Below, in pieces: positions 6,782 through 15,467 of a DNA stretch of 23,514 nt (position 1 is the stretch's first letter; the number at the start of each line of letters is the position of its first letter). The position numbers were made by a program, and so were the translations under genes. The notes beneath the pieces are model-generated. The model searched no databases. It saw nothing but the letters and a program-made list of their open reading frames with translations, and was not told the origin of the DNA. Source of the DNA: CAZXYF01 sp964644705 (lineage in GTDB: Bacteria > Planctomycetota > Brocadiia > SM23-32); assembly GCA_964644705.1 (NCBI GenBank), contig CAZXYF010000030.1, positions 1 through 23,514 on the forward strand, in the 5' to 3' direction.

Positions 6782-8086
6782 ATGGCATCCACCCTCCATC
6801 CTGATCACCCCCTGTATGAAGTGCGCGAGATCGAGGGGCATGAGGTCGGCTGGATGCTGCGACGCAACATCTGGACCGGCGTGCTGGGCAGTCTGGCGAT
6901 CACGTTCCTGACGAAGGGCGTGTTTTTCACGGCTTTCTGCCAGCAGATGGGCATGCAGCATTATCAGTTCGGCATTCTGGCGACTCTCGTCTCATTGACT
7001 ATGCCGCTGTCGCTGTTCTCCTCAGCCATCGAGGAATGGTTCGGACAACGCAAATACCCCTGGTTCATCTTCTGCATGGTGTCGCGATTCTGCCTCATTC
7101 CGCTCGTTTTCGGCGTCTTCGTCAACTTCAACCCCTGGCTCATCGTCGGGCTGGTTGTCACCATGATGTCGATGACTCGGTTGATCGCCCCGCTGTGGCT
7201 GTCCTGGACATGGGATTACATCCCGTCCGACACCTTCGGCCGTTTCACGGCACGTCGGAATTTCTGGATAACGTTCTGGCGTGGGACCGTGGCCGTCGGT
7301 GGCGCCACACTCATCCACTTCATGCCCGGAGAATCACAGCTGGAGGTCATCAGCGCTATTTTTGCTCTCCTCGTGACGCTGGGAATCATCGATCTGCTCT
7401 TCCACGTGCAGATCCCCGAACCCCCGCGATCTGCATCGTCATCCCGCAGTCTCAGCAAATTCATGCAGGCGATGAGAAATGTGCCGTTTCGCAATTTCCT
7501 CCTCACCATCGCTCTCTGGCATTTTGCCCTTTTCATCGGCGCCCCTTTTTGCGTTCCGTATATGATGGAAGACCTTGGTTTCGGGCAGAATTTCCTCGGC
7601 GCGACGCTCCTGGTGTATGCTGTCCCGGCCGCCGGGACTCTTCTGACACTTCCAATGTGGGGTAAACTCGCCGATACGAAACACGCCGGCCTCATCCTGA
7701 CGATATGTCTGGTATGCTGGGCCGTCATCCCCCTGTTTTACTTTTTCTCCACCCCCCAAAACGCCGTCTGGATGCTGGGATCGGCGTGGATCATAGCCGG
7801 CGTTTTCCCCGCCGGATACGCGGTCGTCCAGCCTTTGCTGACACGTAAGCTATCGGGGGAGGACAAGACCATGCCCTCCGCCCTGCTCCTGATGGTGGCC
7901 GCTGGTGGCGGCGTCGCGGGATCGGGTGTGGGAACGCTGATCGTCCATCACTACGACGTCATCACGGCGTTCGGCGTGTCGTTTGCCACGCGGGTCACAG
8001 CGGCTCTCCTGGGCGCTCTTCTGGTATTGGGCCCACATCTGCGGAAGAGTGAGGCGGACGACGGCGTATCTGAGACCACATCATAA
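6782..8086 (+). CDS. Major facilitator superfamily transporter, substrate unknown
   Basis: A 434-residue polytopic membrane protein with about 12 hydrophobic segments, in the usual length range for MFS carriers. After a short charged N-terminus, the first helix pair covers LGSLAITFLTKGVFF. A long central cytoplasmic loop (about 205-225, EPPRSASSSRSLSKFMQAMR) separates two six-helix halves. The loop SDTFGRFTARRNFW after the fourth helix resembles the conserved charged loops of MFS proteins. Nothing in the sequence fixes the substrate. ATG 6782 follows GGGAG by nine bases. Its stop overlaps the stop end of the dehydrogenase gene on the other strand by six bases, so the two are convergent. It has its own predicted promoter shared in the same intergenic region with msrAB. 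Confidence 0.85.
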   Translation: MASTLHPDHPLYEVREIEGHEVGWMLRRNIWTGVLGSLAITFLTKGVFFTAFCQQMGMQHYQFGILATLVSLTMPLSLFSSAIEEWFGQRKYPWFIFCMVSRFCLIPLVFGVFVNFNPWLIVGLVVTMMSMTRLIAPLWLSWTWDYIPSDTFGRFTARRNFWITFWRGTVAVGGATLIHFMPGESQLEVISAIFALLVTLGIIDLLFHVQIPEPPRSASSSRSLSKFMQAMRNVPFRNFLLTIALWHFALFIGAPFCVPYMMEDLGFGQNFLGATLLVYAVPAAGTLLTLPMWGKLADTKHAGLILTICLVCWAVIPLFYFFSTPQNAVWMLGSAWIIAGVFPAGYAVVQPLLTRKLSGEDKTMPSALLLMVAAGGGVAGSGVGTLIVHHYDVITAFGVSFATRVTAALLGALLVLGPHLRKSEADDGVSETTS

Positions 8087-9058
8087 CCCCAGCGTTTCGG
8101 CCAGATCGTCGGAGATGCTCACCGTACCATCTTCCAGGTTCTCTCGTTGGATCCGATAGCGTTTCGTTCCGGGCAGACGCACCTCCTCACCGGAACGAGC
8201 CGGGACCGCGTTGTACCGTCCCACAAACTCCCTCACCGCCCCCTCATAGCCGGCCTCACCTGCAAACACCCCCTTCTGTAATCCAATCATGAAAAGCCCG
8301 TAACCGGTCCCATCCTCCGGAATGGGATCGGCACCGGTCAACGCACCTGACAGCAGCTGCACGGCGATGGCCAGCGCCCCGCCACGGTGACCGTCAAAGG
8401 GCAGGAGGGCTCCGTCACGCGCTTCCGACGGATCAAGTGTGGGGTGACCATTCTCGTCCAGCGCAACTCCTTCGGGCAACTCTTCCCCCGCCCGGTCCTT
8501 TTCAGTGACCTCGCCGTAGGAAACGGCGGAGGTGGCCATGTCGATCAGAATGGGATGATCATCGGCCGGAAACCCAAAACACAGGGGATTCGTGCCGAGA
8601 AGCCGCTGGGTGCCGCCGTGGGGAGCCATGAGGGGAAGACAGTCGGCGGTCACCATGCTCACCACATCTTCCCGGGCAAGCCGATCGGCGTAATATCCCA
8701 TCATGCCTGTGTGAATGCTGTTGCGAACCACAACGGATGCAACGCCATGCTGATGCGCACGTTCAACCAGCATATCGGCGGACCGGCGCCCGGCCACATA
8801 GCCGAACCCATTGTTTGCATCTAGAACTACATGGTGTCCGCCGTCCTGCACCACCTCACAGGGCTGTTCACCCGGCCCCTTGGTGGCATGTCTGAGTGTG
8901 GGTTCAAACCGGATCGACAGCCCATGCGAGCCCCGTCCCCACAGATCAGCCGTGAGCATGTGATCCACCAGGACTGCGGCCTGTTGCGGGCTAACTCCCG
9001 CGCCACACAACCGTTTCTCAGCGCGTCCTCTCAGACGTTCGATAGCAACTCTCGGCAT
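8081..9058 (-). CDS. Ldh2/malate-lactate dehydrogenase family NAD(P)H oxidoreductase
   Basis: A 325-residue protein of the Ldh_2 family (malate, ureidoglycolate, 2,3-diketogulonate and sulfolactate dehydrogenases), which uses a fold unlike classical Rossmann lactate dehydrogenases. Landmarks are RGSHGLSIRF near residue 40, the glycine-rich NGFGYVAG, the NSIHTGMMGYYAD active-site region where family members usually have NS-x-H-F-G, APHGG, LGTNPLCFGFP, and ILIDMATSAVSYGEV. The exact 2-hydroxyacid substrate cannot be read from the sequence. GGAGG seven bases before ATG 9058 fixes the start; the open frame running further upstream goes into the tRNA and is not coding. The gene lies 74 bases behind tRNA-Leu on the same strand, with no obvious terminator between them. 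Confidence 0.9.
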   Translation of the reverse strand: MPRVAIERLRGRAEKRLCGAGVSPQQAAVLVDHMLTADLWGRGSHGLSIRFEPTLRHATKGPGEQPCEVVQDGGHHVVLDANNGFGYVAGRRSADMLVERAHQHGVASVVVRNSIHTGMMGYYADRLAREDVVSMVTADCLPLMAPHGGTQRLLGTNPLCFGFPADDHPILIDMATSAVSYGEVTEKDRAGEELPEGVALDENGHPTLDPSEARDGALLPFDGHRGGALAIAVQLLSGALTGADPIPEDGTGYGLFMIGLQKGVFAGEAGYEGAVREFVGRYNAVPARSGEEVRLPGTKRYRIQRENLEDGTVSISDDLAETLGL

Positions 9059-9132
9059 GGATCGGCCTCCGATTAGACCAACATAATTCCGGCCAGAAAC
9101 GTCTCCCCGCGTTGCACCGGGCTGCCGTAATG

Positions 9133-9221
9133 TGGTGGGCGAGGCGGGATTCGAACCCGCACGGTCCATGATGAACCACTGGATTTTAAGTCCAGAGCGT
9201 CTGCCATTCCGCCACTCGCCC
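9133..9221 (-). tRNA. tRNA-Leu (anticodon UAA)
   Basis: On the minus strand the acceptor GGGCGAG pairs with CTCGCCC, followed by discriminator A and an encoded CCA. The anticodon arm is CTGGA-CTTAAAA-TCCAG, giving UAA. A long variable arm and the T-loop GGTTCGAATCC are present, as expected for a class II leucine tRNA. Length is 89 bases including CCA. Confidence 0.97.
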
Positions 9222-9572
9222 ACCCCTGACTCCGGCGTCTAAACTGATATCGCCCCCGGATTCAGCATGAAACGTTGCCCTCTGGCACCGGTCACTCCAC
9301 CTTCAACATCCGACCTTCACCTCATGGCGTTACTGATAACCCACTCCGGACATTTCACAAACCTCAAGCGTGAATTATTCTAAAAGCAACCTCAGCCATA
9401 GGTAATGTCGAGCAATCAGGGCAATTGTGAATCACAATGTGTTTTGAAAAACTCAAACGACACCGGTTTGGTCACCGACCGAGCCTCCTGAAATGTCCGG
9501 CCTGCATAAGGGCAGGTCACACGTCGCATCATGCGCATATGCAGGAGGGCAACAACATGAATTTAAATAATA
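9222..9572. other. Non-coding spacer between two tRNA genes
   Basis: No convincing gene is seen in these 351 bases on either strand. The stretch should contain the tRNA-Leu promoter near its left end, though I cannot pick a clear one. It also holds a perfect ATTGTG-AAT-CACAAT inverted repeat at 9424-9438, and a small CCTGC/GCAGG hairpin near 9500-9516 without a T run. Confidence 0.5.
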
Positions 9573-9649
9573 TGGAGGCGGCGATGGGATTCGAACCCAT
9601 GAATGGTGGTTTTGCAAACCACTGCCTTTGTCCACTTGGCTACGCCGCC
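9573..9649 (-). tRNA. tRNA-Cys (anticodon GCA)
   Basis: On the minus strand the acceptor GGCGGCG pairs with CGCCGCC, then discriminator T(U) and encoded CCA. The anticodon arm is GTGGT-TTGCAAA-ACCAC, giving GCA. The U73 discriminator is the classic identity element for cysteine tRNA. The T-loop GGTTCGAATCC is present. Length is 77 bases including CCA. Confidence 0.96.
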
Positions 9650-9722
9650 CATATCTTCCAGCACTGGCATCGGAATGATAACAACAGGTTTCGCGCCTGC
9701 ATTTCCCCAATGCGGATTTTAT

Positions 9723-9751
9723 ACTGTAGTCTTGATACCCAGAGAAGTCAA
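9723..9751 (-). promoter_or_regulatory. Possible promoter for tRNA-Cys
   Basis: Minus strand: TTGACT (9746-9751), a 17-base spacer, TACAGT (9723-9728). It would leave about 65 bases of leader before the tRNA. A TATAAA further in (9717-9722) is a competing -10. Confidence 0.4.
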
Positions 9752-9844
9752 ACAGAGGCAATCTCCGGAAATGGGCTCGGATCCGGGAGGAGCGAAGCGG
9801 TAGCATTTATGCTTCCCCGATTGCCACCCGGCTGATGCCCTTAC

Positions 9845-9873
9845 TTGCCCTACAAATCCGCAACTGACATAAT
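9845..9873 (+). promoter_or_regulatory. Predicted sigma70-type promoter for the cstA gene
   Basis: TTGCCC (9845-9850), a 17-base spacer, CATAAT (9868-9873), then about 50 bases to the ATG at 9925. Confidence 0.6.
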
Positions 9874-9924
9874 TTTAAAGCGTCGTTTTCCAAACAGTTT
9901 GCCTCATTCTCGAGGAAACACACG

Positions 9925-11607
9925 ATGAGTGCGCTCCTTCTGACAGCAGTTTCGCTCCTGGCTCTCGCGCTGGGCTATGTCGTGTACAGTCGTAAGGTTC
10001 GCGATTGGCTCGACATTGCCCCCGATACCACTCCGCCCTCCAGGGAACTACACGATGGTGTGGATTACGTGCCGGCCAAACACACTTCAATACTGTTCGG
10101 ACACCACTTCGCCAGCATCGCCGGAGCGGCGCCGATCATCGGTCCGGTCACCGCGTGTCTGTTCTGGGGATGGTTGCCCGCGCTTATCTGGATTGTGGTG
10201 GGCGGTATTTTTTTCGGTGGTGTGCATGATTATTTCGCGCTGGCCTGCTCGGTGGAAAACAAAGGTCGATCGGTAGGAGATATCAGCGAGACGGTCCTCG
10301 GCGAGCCCGCGAAAATCATTTTCAGCCTTTTCCTGTTTCTTGCTCTGATCTTGATCGTAGCTGTTTTCGCCGCCGTCGCCGGGAAAACCCTGGCCACTCG
10401 CCCGGCTGTGGTTATTCCCACCTTCGGATTGATCCCCGTAGCAATGATCGTCGGCTTCCTCGTCTATCGTACCGCTCTGCCGCTGTGGTTCAACACCGTG
10501 ATGGGGCTCGGTGCTCTGGCGGGATTAATCGTGCTGGGATACTCCGTCCCGATCATTCTCCCCGTGGGGTCTCCGGCAACGTGGTGGACAATCATTTTGC
10601 TGATCTACGGACTGGTAGCCAGCGTTTTGCCGGTCCCCCTGTTACTTCAGCCACGTGATCACCTGTCGGCGGGAGTCCTGTTTTTTGGGATGTTTTTCGG
10701 TCTCATTGGCCTTCTCATCGCCCAACCGGCTATGAATGCCCCCGCCGTTGTCACCACCGCACACAAATCAGGTGGATGGCTCTGGCCGATGCTTTTTGTC
10801 ACCATTGCCTGCGGTGCCATTTCCGGCTTTCACAGTCTTGTTTCCAGCGGAACCTCTTCCAAACAACTTCCTGCCGTTGAGGACGCCCGGCCGGTGGGAT
10901 ACGGCGCAATGATTGCTGAATCGGCGCTGGCCGTCCTCGCCGTGGTTGCAGTTTGTGCGGGGCTTCACTGGAAAAGCGCCCCGGGGGGCCACGAAGGCCT
11001 GATTTACCAGGATCTTTTCGCTAAAAGCCCGATCGTCGCTTTTGGCGCCGGATACGGGCGAATTACCGAAAGCATCTTTGGGGATATGGGAGCACTGGTC
11101 GGTGTAATCGTGTTGAAAACATTCGTAATGACCACCCTGGATTCCGCAACTCGAATCACCCGCTACGTGTCCGTGGAACTATTTGGCGACACACTGAACA
11201 TCTCCGTCCTCAAAAATCGCTATGCCTCCACTCTGCTGGTCGGGATACTGGTAGCACCGCTGGCCCTGGGAAGCTGGGAAGCTATCTGGCCAGTGTTCGG
11301 GGCCGCAAACCAACTCATCGCCGCTCTGGTCTTGATTCTCGCTACGACGTACCTCCTCTTGCGGGGACGAGCCTGGACCTTCGCAGCCATCCCGGGGGTT
11401 CTTATCCTGATCACAACAATAGGAGCTCTGGTTTACAAAACGCACAAATTCATGACGGACTCCCCCCCTCAATACCTCCTTGCCGTGATATCTATCGTGT
11501 TGATTGCTCTGGGGCTATTCGTCACTCTGCAGGGCATCCTTGTTATCCAGAACGTATTTGCCTCGCCCGGTGAAACAGGTTCGGTCACCGAACCTGCCGA
11601 GGACTGA
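9925..11607 (+). CDS. cstA: CstA-family carbon starvation / pyruvate transporter
   Basis: A 560-residue inner membrane protein of the CstA/BtsT family, which imports pyruvate and possibly peptides during carbon limitation. The hallmark N-terminal region is intact: DGVDYVPAKHTSILFGHHFASIAGAAPIIGP in family order at residues 45-75, followed by GVHDYFAL and SVGDI. Later, GAISGFHSLVSSGTSSKQL (about 293-312) and the DSATRITRY block (about 410) match the family. It is shorter than E. coli CstA (about 700 residues) and closer to the compact CstA forms. About 14-16 hydrophobic segments are visible. ATG 9925 follows CGAGGAAA. The ABC transporter gene begins 73 bases downstream on the same strand and may be co-transcribed. 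Confidence 0.94.
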   Translation: MSALLLTAVSLLALALGYVVYSRKVRDWLDIAPDTTPPSRELHDGVDYVPAKHTSILFGHHFASIAGAAPIIGPVTACLFWGWLPALIWIVVGGIFFGGVHDYFALACSVENKGRSVGDISETVLGEPAKIIFSLFLFLALILIVAVFAAVAGKTLATRPAVVIPTFGLIPVAMIVGFLVYRTALPLWFNTVMGLGALAGLIVLGYSVPIILPVGSPATWWTIILLIYGLVASVLPVPLLLQPRDHLSAGVLFFGMFFGLIGLLIAQPAMNAPAVVTTAHKSGGWLWPMLFVTIACGAISGFHSLVSSGTSSKQLPAVEDARPVGYGAMIAESALAVLAVVAVCAGLHWKSAPGGHEGLIYQDLFAKSPIVAFGAGYGRITESIFGDMGALVGVIVLKTFVMTTLDSATRITRYVSVELFGDTLNISVLKNRYASTLLVGILVAPLALGSWEAIWPVFGAANQLIAALVLILATTYLLLRGRAWTFAAIPGVLILITTIGALVYKTHKFMTDSPPQYLLAVISIVLIALGLFVTLQGILVIQNVFASPGETGSVTEPAED

Positions 11608-11680
11608 CCGCAATCCCGACTTTGCATTCGCCGGGCACGTTCCCACAACGTTATCCCGCATCACAAAAGGCAGTCGCCAC

Positions 11681-13471
11681 ATGCCACACCACCACGGTAA
11701 ACACTCAAACCGGCACGTTGAATCGGACAAATCGAAACTGGAGCTGCTACGTTCCTCCACTCATCTTTTCTCGTATCTCGCGCCCCACTGGCTGATTGCC
11801 GGTTGCGTTTTTCTGATGGCGCTGGGGGTGACTGGCGCCAATCTCGTGCGCCCCAAGCTGGTGCGTATTTTGCTCGACCAGGCCATCCCCCAGGGAGACA
11901 CACGTTTACTCAACATCATCGCGCTGGTATTTGTCAGTGTGATACTGGGCAGCGCTTTGCTCCAGTTCGGCAGTTCATACTTGCGTCACAAACTGGGCCA
12001 GCAGGTCATCAAAAGGCTTCGAACTGACCTCTATGAACATCTCCAGAACCTATCCCTCACCTTCTACGAAGATCAGCCCACTGGAGAAATCATGTCGCGC
12101 GTCGTTAACGACGCCGAAGCGGTAGAAAATTTGATCGTACACACTCTGGATACACTTTTGAGCAGCATTCTCATTCTCGTTGGTGTGGCGACTATTCTGT
12201 TTATCAGTAACGCCAAATTGGCGGCTCTCACCCTGATTCCCATCCCGCTACTGGTCGGGACCATCATCATCTTCGCCCGGTATTTCCACGGTATCTTCCG
12301 GGACGTACGGGAGAAAACGGCACATCTGAACACGTTCCTCCAGGAACGTATCTCCGGCGTGCGAATCGTCAAAGCATTCGCCAGCGAAGAGGCCGAACGA
12401 GAACAATTCGATGAGCGAGCGAACGAGTATTTTGACGCCAGAATGCGGGCAGTTTTCGGGTTCAGCACGTTTCGACCCATGATTATGATCTTTGGCGCCG
12501 GCGGAACGTTGCTGGTCATCTTTTTTGGCGGCCACCTCGCCATCAAAGATCACCTCAGCGTGGGGCAACTGGTTGAGTTCGTCATGTATCTGGGCTTTTT
12601 CTATATGCCGATCCGTCGGCTGGGATTTTTGTTCGGCCGTGAACTGCCCCGCGGGCTGGCGGCGGCGGATCGGGTGTTTGAATTCCTGGCCGCTGACGAA
12701 AAACTGCCCGTCCCCGACGACCCGGCCGACCCCGAACATCTGGAGGGTGCTATTCAGCTCAACAATGTCACCTTTCGGTACGACGAACAGGACGTTTTGA
12801 AGAACGTCAGTCTGACCATCGAAGCGGGCGAAACCATCGCCCTGGTCGGCCGTAGCGGCGTCGGGAAAACCACACTCGTTGACCTGATTTCACGATTTTA
12901 TGACGCCCAGGAAGGCAGTATCACGGTCGATGGCATCGGCATCCAGGAATATGACCCGAGCGGCCTCCGCGATCACATCGGAGTAGTGCTGCAGGAACCT
13001 TTCCTGTTCAATGCAACCATCCGGGAGAACATATCCTATGCGGTAACCGATGCGAGCAATGAAGATATCATTGAAGTTTCGAAGATGGCCGGCGCCCACG
13101 ATTTTATCCAGGAACTCCCCGACGGTTTTGATTCGCTTGTGGGAGAACGCGGAGTCAAGCTATCGGTGGGACAGAAACAGCGGATCTCCATCGCTCGAGC
13201 TCTGCTCAAAAACCCCTCCGTGCTGGTCCTGGACGAAGCCACGTCGTCGGTGGATACCGAAACGGAGCTCATCATCCAGGAGGCCCTCGAACGGGCCGCA
13301 GAGGGACGCACCACCATCGTCATCGCCCACCGCCTCAGCACAACGACCTTTGCCGATCGGGTGGCCGTGTTGGAAAATGGATGTATTGCCGAAGTCGCCC
13401 CCCCGAAGGATTTGATGGAAGGGGATTCAATCTACGCACGATTATGGAAAATCCAGCATCCCGATTTGTAA
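11681..13471 (+). CDS. MsbA-like ABC exporter half-transporter (membrane domain fused to ATPase)
   Basis: A 596-residue type IV ABC exporter that would work as a homodimer. Six membrane helices occupy about residues 30-310, with the coupling-loop features DLYEHLQNLSLTFYEDQPTGEIMSR and ERISGVRIVKAF. The ATPase has Walker A GRSGVGKT at 390-397, a Q-loop in VVLQEPFLFNAT, the signature LSVGQKQR, Walker B VLVLDEATS with D518 and E519, and the switch IAHRLST. All catalytic residues are present. The substrate could be lipid A, another lipid or a drug; sequence alone does not decide. The N-terminus MPHHHGKHSNRH is histidine-rich, which is not typical of MsbA. The frame is open upstream inside cstA, but ATG 11681, 73 bases after cstA, gives the natural length. 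Confidence 0.93.
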   Translation: MPHHHGKHSNRHVESDKSKLELLRSSTHLFSYLAPHWLIAGCVFLMALGVTGANLVRPKLVRILLDQAIPQGDTRLLNIIALVFVSVILGSALLQFGSSYLRHKLGQQVIKRLRTDLYEHLQNLSLTFYEDQPTGEIMSRVVNDAEAVENLIVHTLDTLLSSILILVGVATILFISNAKLAALTLIPIPLLVGTIIIFARYFHGIFRDVREKTAHLNTFLQERISGVRIVKAFASEEAEREQFDERANEYFDARMRAVFGFSTFRPMIMIFGAGGTLLVIFFGGHLAIKDHLSVGQLVEFVMYLGFFYMPIRRLGFLFGRELPRGLAAADRVFEFLAADEKLPVPDDPADPEHLEGAIQLNNVTFRYDEQDVLKNVSLTIEAGETIALVGRSGVGKTTLVDLISRFYDAQEGSITVDGIGIQEYDPSGLRDHIGVVLQEPFLFNATIRENISYAVTDASNEDIIEVSKMAGAHDFIQELPDGFDSLVGERGVKLSVGQKQRISIARALLKNPSVLVLDEATSSVDTETELIIQEALERAAEGRTTIVIAHRLSTTTFADRVAVLENGCIAEVAPPKDLMEGDSIYARLWKIQHPDL

Positions 13472-13491
13472 CTCCGGCGCAATGCACAATC

Positions 13492-13520
13492 TTGCATGGA
13501 AATAGGCTGGGGATTATTAT
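13492..13520 (+). promoter_or_regulatory. Predicted sigma70-type promoter for the cupin lipoprotein gene
   Basis: TTGCAT (13492-13497), a 17-base spacer, TATTAT (13515-13520), about 57 bases ahead of the ATG at 13577. Confidence 0.55.
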
Positions 13521-13576
13521 GGCACTCTGAATCGGAAATACATAATTCAATCATGAAGTTAAGATCAGGGAGACTA

Positions 13577-14053
13577 ATGATGAAACTGATGAAGGTGACA
13601 CTATCTCTTTTAGCAATCGTATGCAGCCTTTTGTCACTCACTGGCTGCCTCAGTTCACGGGAACGCATGCAAATGCTTCGCCAACCCCAGAACAACGTAT
13701 TTCAGGCGAAGCAGAACATCAAAAAGCTGGATCTGGTCAAAGATCAACCCGCGGCGTTTGCTCTGTGGAACAAGACCAAACATCAAAGCATTCACGTTCT
13801 ACAGCTTCGCCCCGATGCCAAACTCACAAAACGCTTCCACGAATCTCATGACCTCGTCCTTCAGTGCCTGGAGGGCAGTGCCATTATCACACTGGAAGGG
13901 GAGCGCCACTTCGTGGAGGCCCCCGCCACCGTGGTCATCCCTCGTTACTTGAGTTACGAAATCACGCCCCACAAAACCAGCGATAACTTCACCGCCATGG
14001 CCGTGTACTCGCCAGTATTTGAAAATCAGGATTGCACTTTGATGGATGAATGA
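13577..14053 (+). CDS. Small lipoprotein with a cupin domain
   Basis: A 158-residue predicted lipoprotein. Residues 1-23 form the signal peptide, ending in the lipobox LTGC with Cys 24. Residues about 70-150 look like a single cupin barrel: SIHVLQLRPDAKL, then a metal-site-like RFHESHDLVLQCLEG with two histidines, then SAIITLEGERHFVEAPATVVIP, matching the usual motif-turn-motif layout. Cupins outside the cytoplasm may bind a small ligand or act on a sugar, but no specific role can be read here. The start was chosen at ATG 13577 because GGGAG lies just upstream; ATG 13580 and 13553 are in-frame alternatives. The gene has its own predicted promoter and is followed after 60 bases by the glycosyltransferase gene. 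Confidence 0.8.
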   Translation: MMKLMKVTLSLLAIVCSLLSLTGCLSSRERMQMLRQPQNNVFQAKQNIKKLDLVKDQPAAFALWNKTKHQSIHVLQLRPDAKLTKRFHESHDLVLQCLEGSAIITLEGERHFVEAPATVVIPRYLSYEITPHKTSDNFTAMAVYSPVFENQDCTLMDE

Positions 14054-14113
14054 CCGGCGACACGCGGTTTTCTACGTGGCGCATCCCCCATCCCCCTGTC
14101 GATACGTGGCCCC

Positions 14114-15271
14114 ATGAAAATTACCATCGCGTGCAAATACTTCTCTCCCCGGGGCGGAGCTCAAACTTTTCTGTTTAATTTCGTGCGTTATCTGCGGGAC
14201 GCCGGCCATCGGGTTAAAGTCATAACGATGGAGGTGGACGGGGAGATGGAGGGGGTGCAAACCCAGAAGATCCCCATACCGCCGGTGCCCAAAACGTTTC
14301 GTGACGTGATTTTCGCCCGCCGCGCCGAAAAAGCTCTCGCCAACGATCACCACGACGTGAGTTTCGGAGAACAAAAAACCTGGGGCGCAGATGTAGTACG
14401 GCCCGGTGGCGGCGTCCATCTGGAATACATCCCACAGGTGATCAAGAGTTATCCCTCCGCCCCCATGCGCCTTTTCCGATCGATCACCAAACGATTGAGT
14501 CCCAAAGAACGGTTCAACCTGCACATTGAACGCCAGCTTTACCACGATCCGTCTCTGAAATGTGTGATAGCCAACGCTCCTCTTGTCAAAAGACACCTGA
14601 TCAAACACTATCCGAACCTGACCGAAAAAATCCACGTTGTCTATAACGGCACCGATTGTGAGCGTTTCACGCCGGATCTCAGCCGGCACCGGGATGAGGT
14701 ACGGCGGGAACTGGACCTATCAGACGATGCCCTGGTTGGCGCTTTTGTTTCCTACGATCTCCGCCGAAAAGGGCTGGCAACGGTTATTCGAGCCCTGTCC
14801 ATCCTGAAAAAGAAATACCCCGAACGGGCGATTTCGTGTATAGTGGTCGGGAAACAAAAACACTGGGCCATCAAGCTGGCGTCCCGCGAAAACGTCACAG
14901 ACCGCCTGAAATTTGTCGGTCCAACGGATCCGGAACGATACTACGGAGCTTCTGATCTGCTGTTTCTGCCCAGTTTTTTCGACCCGTGCGCCAACGTCAC
15001 ACTGGAGGGGCTGGCCTGCGGCTTACCGGCGATCACAAGCGCTCAGAACGGAGCACATGAACTACTAACACCCGGGGTTGATGGGTTTTACGTGGATGAC
15101 GCCGAGGATGCCCCGCAATTTGCTGGGTTTGTAGAACGTTTCCTGGACGACGAGGCCCTCCATCAGGCCAGTCGCGCCGCGCGTAAACTGGCACTCAAAC
15201 ATCCTCTGGAAAAGATGTGTGGGGAGATCATGGATCTTCTCGTACCCATCGCCCGGGAACCCTCCAGATAA
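14114..15271 (+). CDS. Family GT4 glycosyltransferase, WaaG-like
   Basis: A 385-residue GT-B fold enzyme. The N-terminal half resembles WaaG (RfaG), which adds glucose to the heptose of the lipopolysaccharide core: KYFSPRGGAQTF near residue 8, HRVKVITMEVDGE, and DVVRPGGGVHLEY around residue 95-107. The C-terminal half has the nucleotide-sugar site: VYNGTDCERFTPD, then DLLFLPSFFDPCANVTLEGLACGLPAITS near residues 280-310. In the usual E-x7-E motif the first glutamate is replaced by D (FFDPCANVTLE), a variant also known in other GT4 enzymes. A role in lipopolysaccharide or other glycolipid synthesis is likely; donor and acceptor are not determined. No SD is strong ahead of ATG 14114, but this start gives the natural family N-terminus. 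Confidence 0.9.
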   Translation: MKITIACKYFSPRGGAQTFLFNFVRYLRDAGHRVKVITMEVDGEMEGVQTQKIPIPPVPKTFRDVIFARRAEKALANDHHDVSFGEQKTWGADVVRPGGGVHLEYIPQVIKSYPSAPMRLFRSITKRLSPKERFNLHIERQLYHDPSLKCVIANAPLVKRHLIKHYPNLTEKIHVVYNGTDCERFTPDLSRHRDEVRRELDLSDDALVGAFVSYDLRRKGLATVIRALSILKKKYPERAISCIVVGKQKHWAIKLASRENVTDRLKFVGPTDPERYYGASDLLFLPSFFDPCANVTLEGLACGLPAITSAQNGAHELLTPGVDGFYVDDAEDAPQFAGFVERFLDDEALHQASRAARKLALKHPLEKMCGEIMDLLVPIAREPSR

Positions 15272-15291
15272 GCTGGATCTGCCACTCATTC

Positions 15292-15399
15292 TCAGTAAGT
15301 ATTCAGTGAACCACGTTAGCCCAGAATGGCCTGCTGCCGGGCCTGTCCCGGTTGAGGCGTATTTCTGCACTACCCGAAGATGCGCAAACAACGCGATAG
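15292..15399 (+). repeat. Dispersed 108-bp repeat, copy 2 (solo half-element)
   Basis: Gapless match to 1407-1514 at 100 of 108 positions. Unlike copy 1, the inverted partner arm does not follow, so this is a solo arm. It lies between the convergent ends of the glycosyltransferase and galK genes. The CCGGG-CCTGT-CCCGG core could form a small hairpin and might help end transcription, but no T run follows. Confidence 0.9.
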
Positions 15400-15467
15400 G
15401 GTCTTAGAAACTGATCCTTCGCCCGGATCTTGCGCCCCGATCTGACGTTGTATGAATGCTGTGACCG

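Noticed and set aside
9437..9835. 132-residue frame with an SD-like AGGAGGG and ATG at 9557
   Set aside because: It reads through the complement of tRNA-Cys, giving the familiar false peptide MGFEPMNGG seen when tRNA genes are translated backwards.
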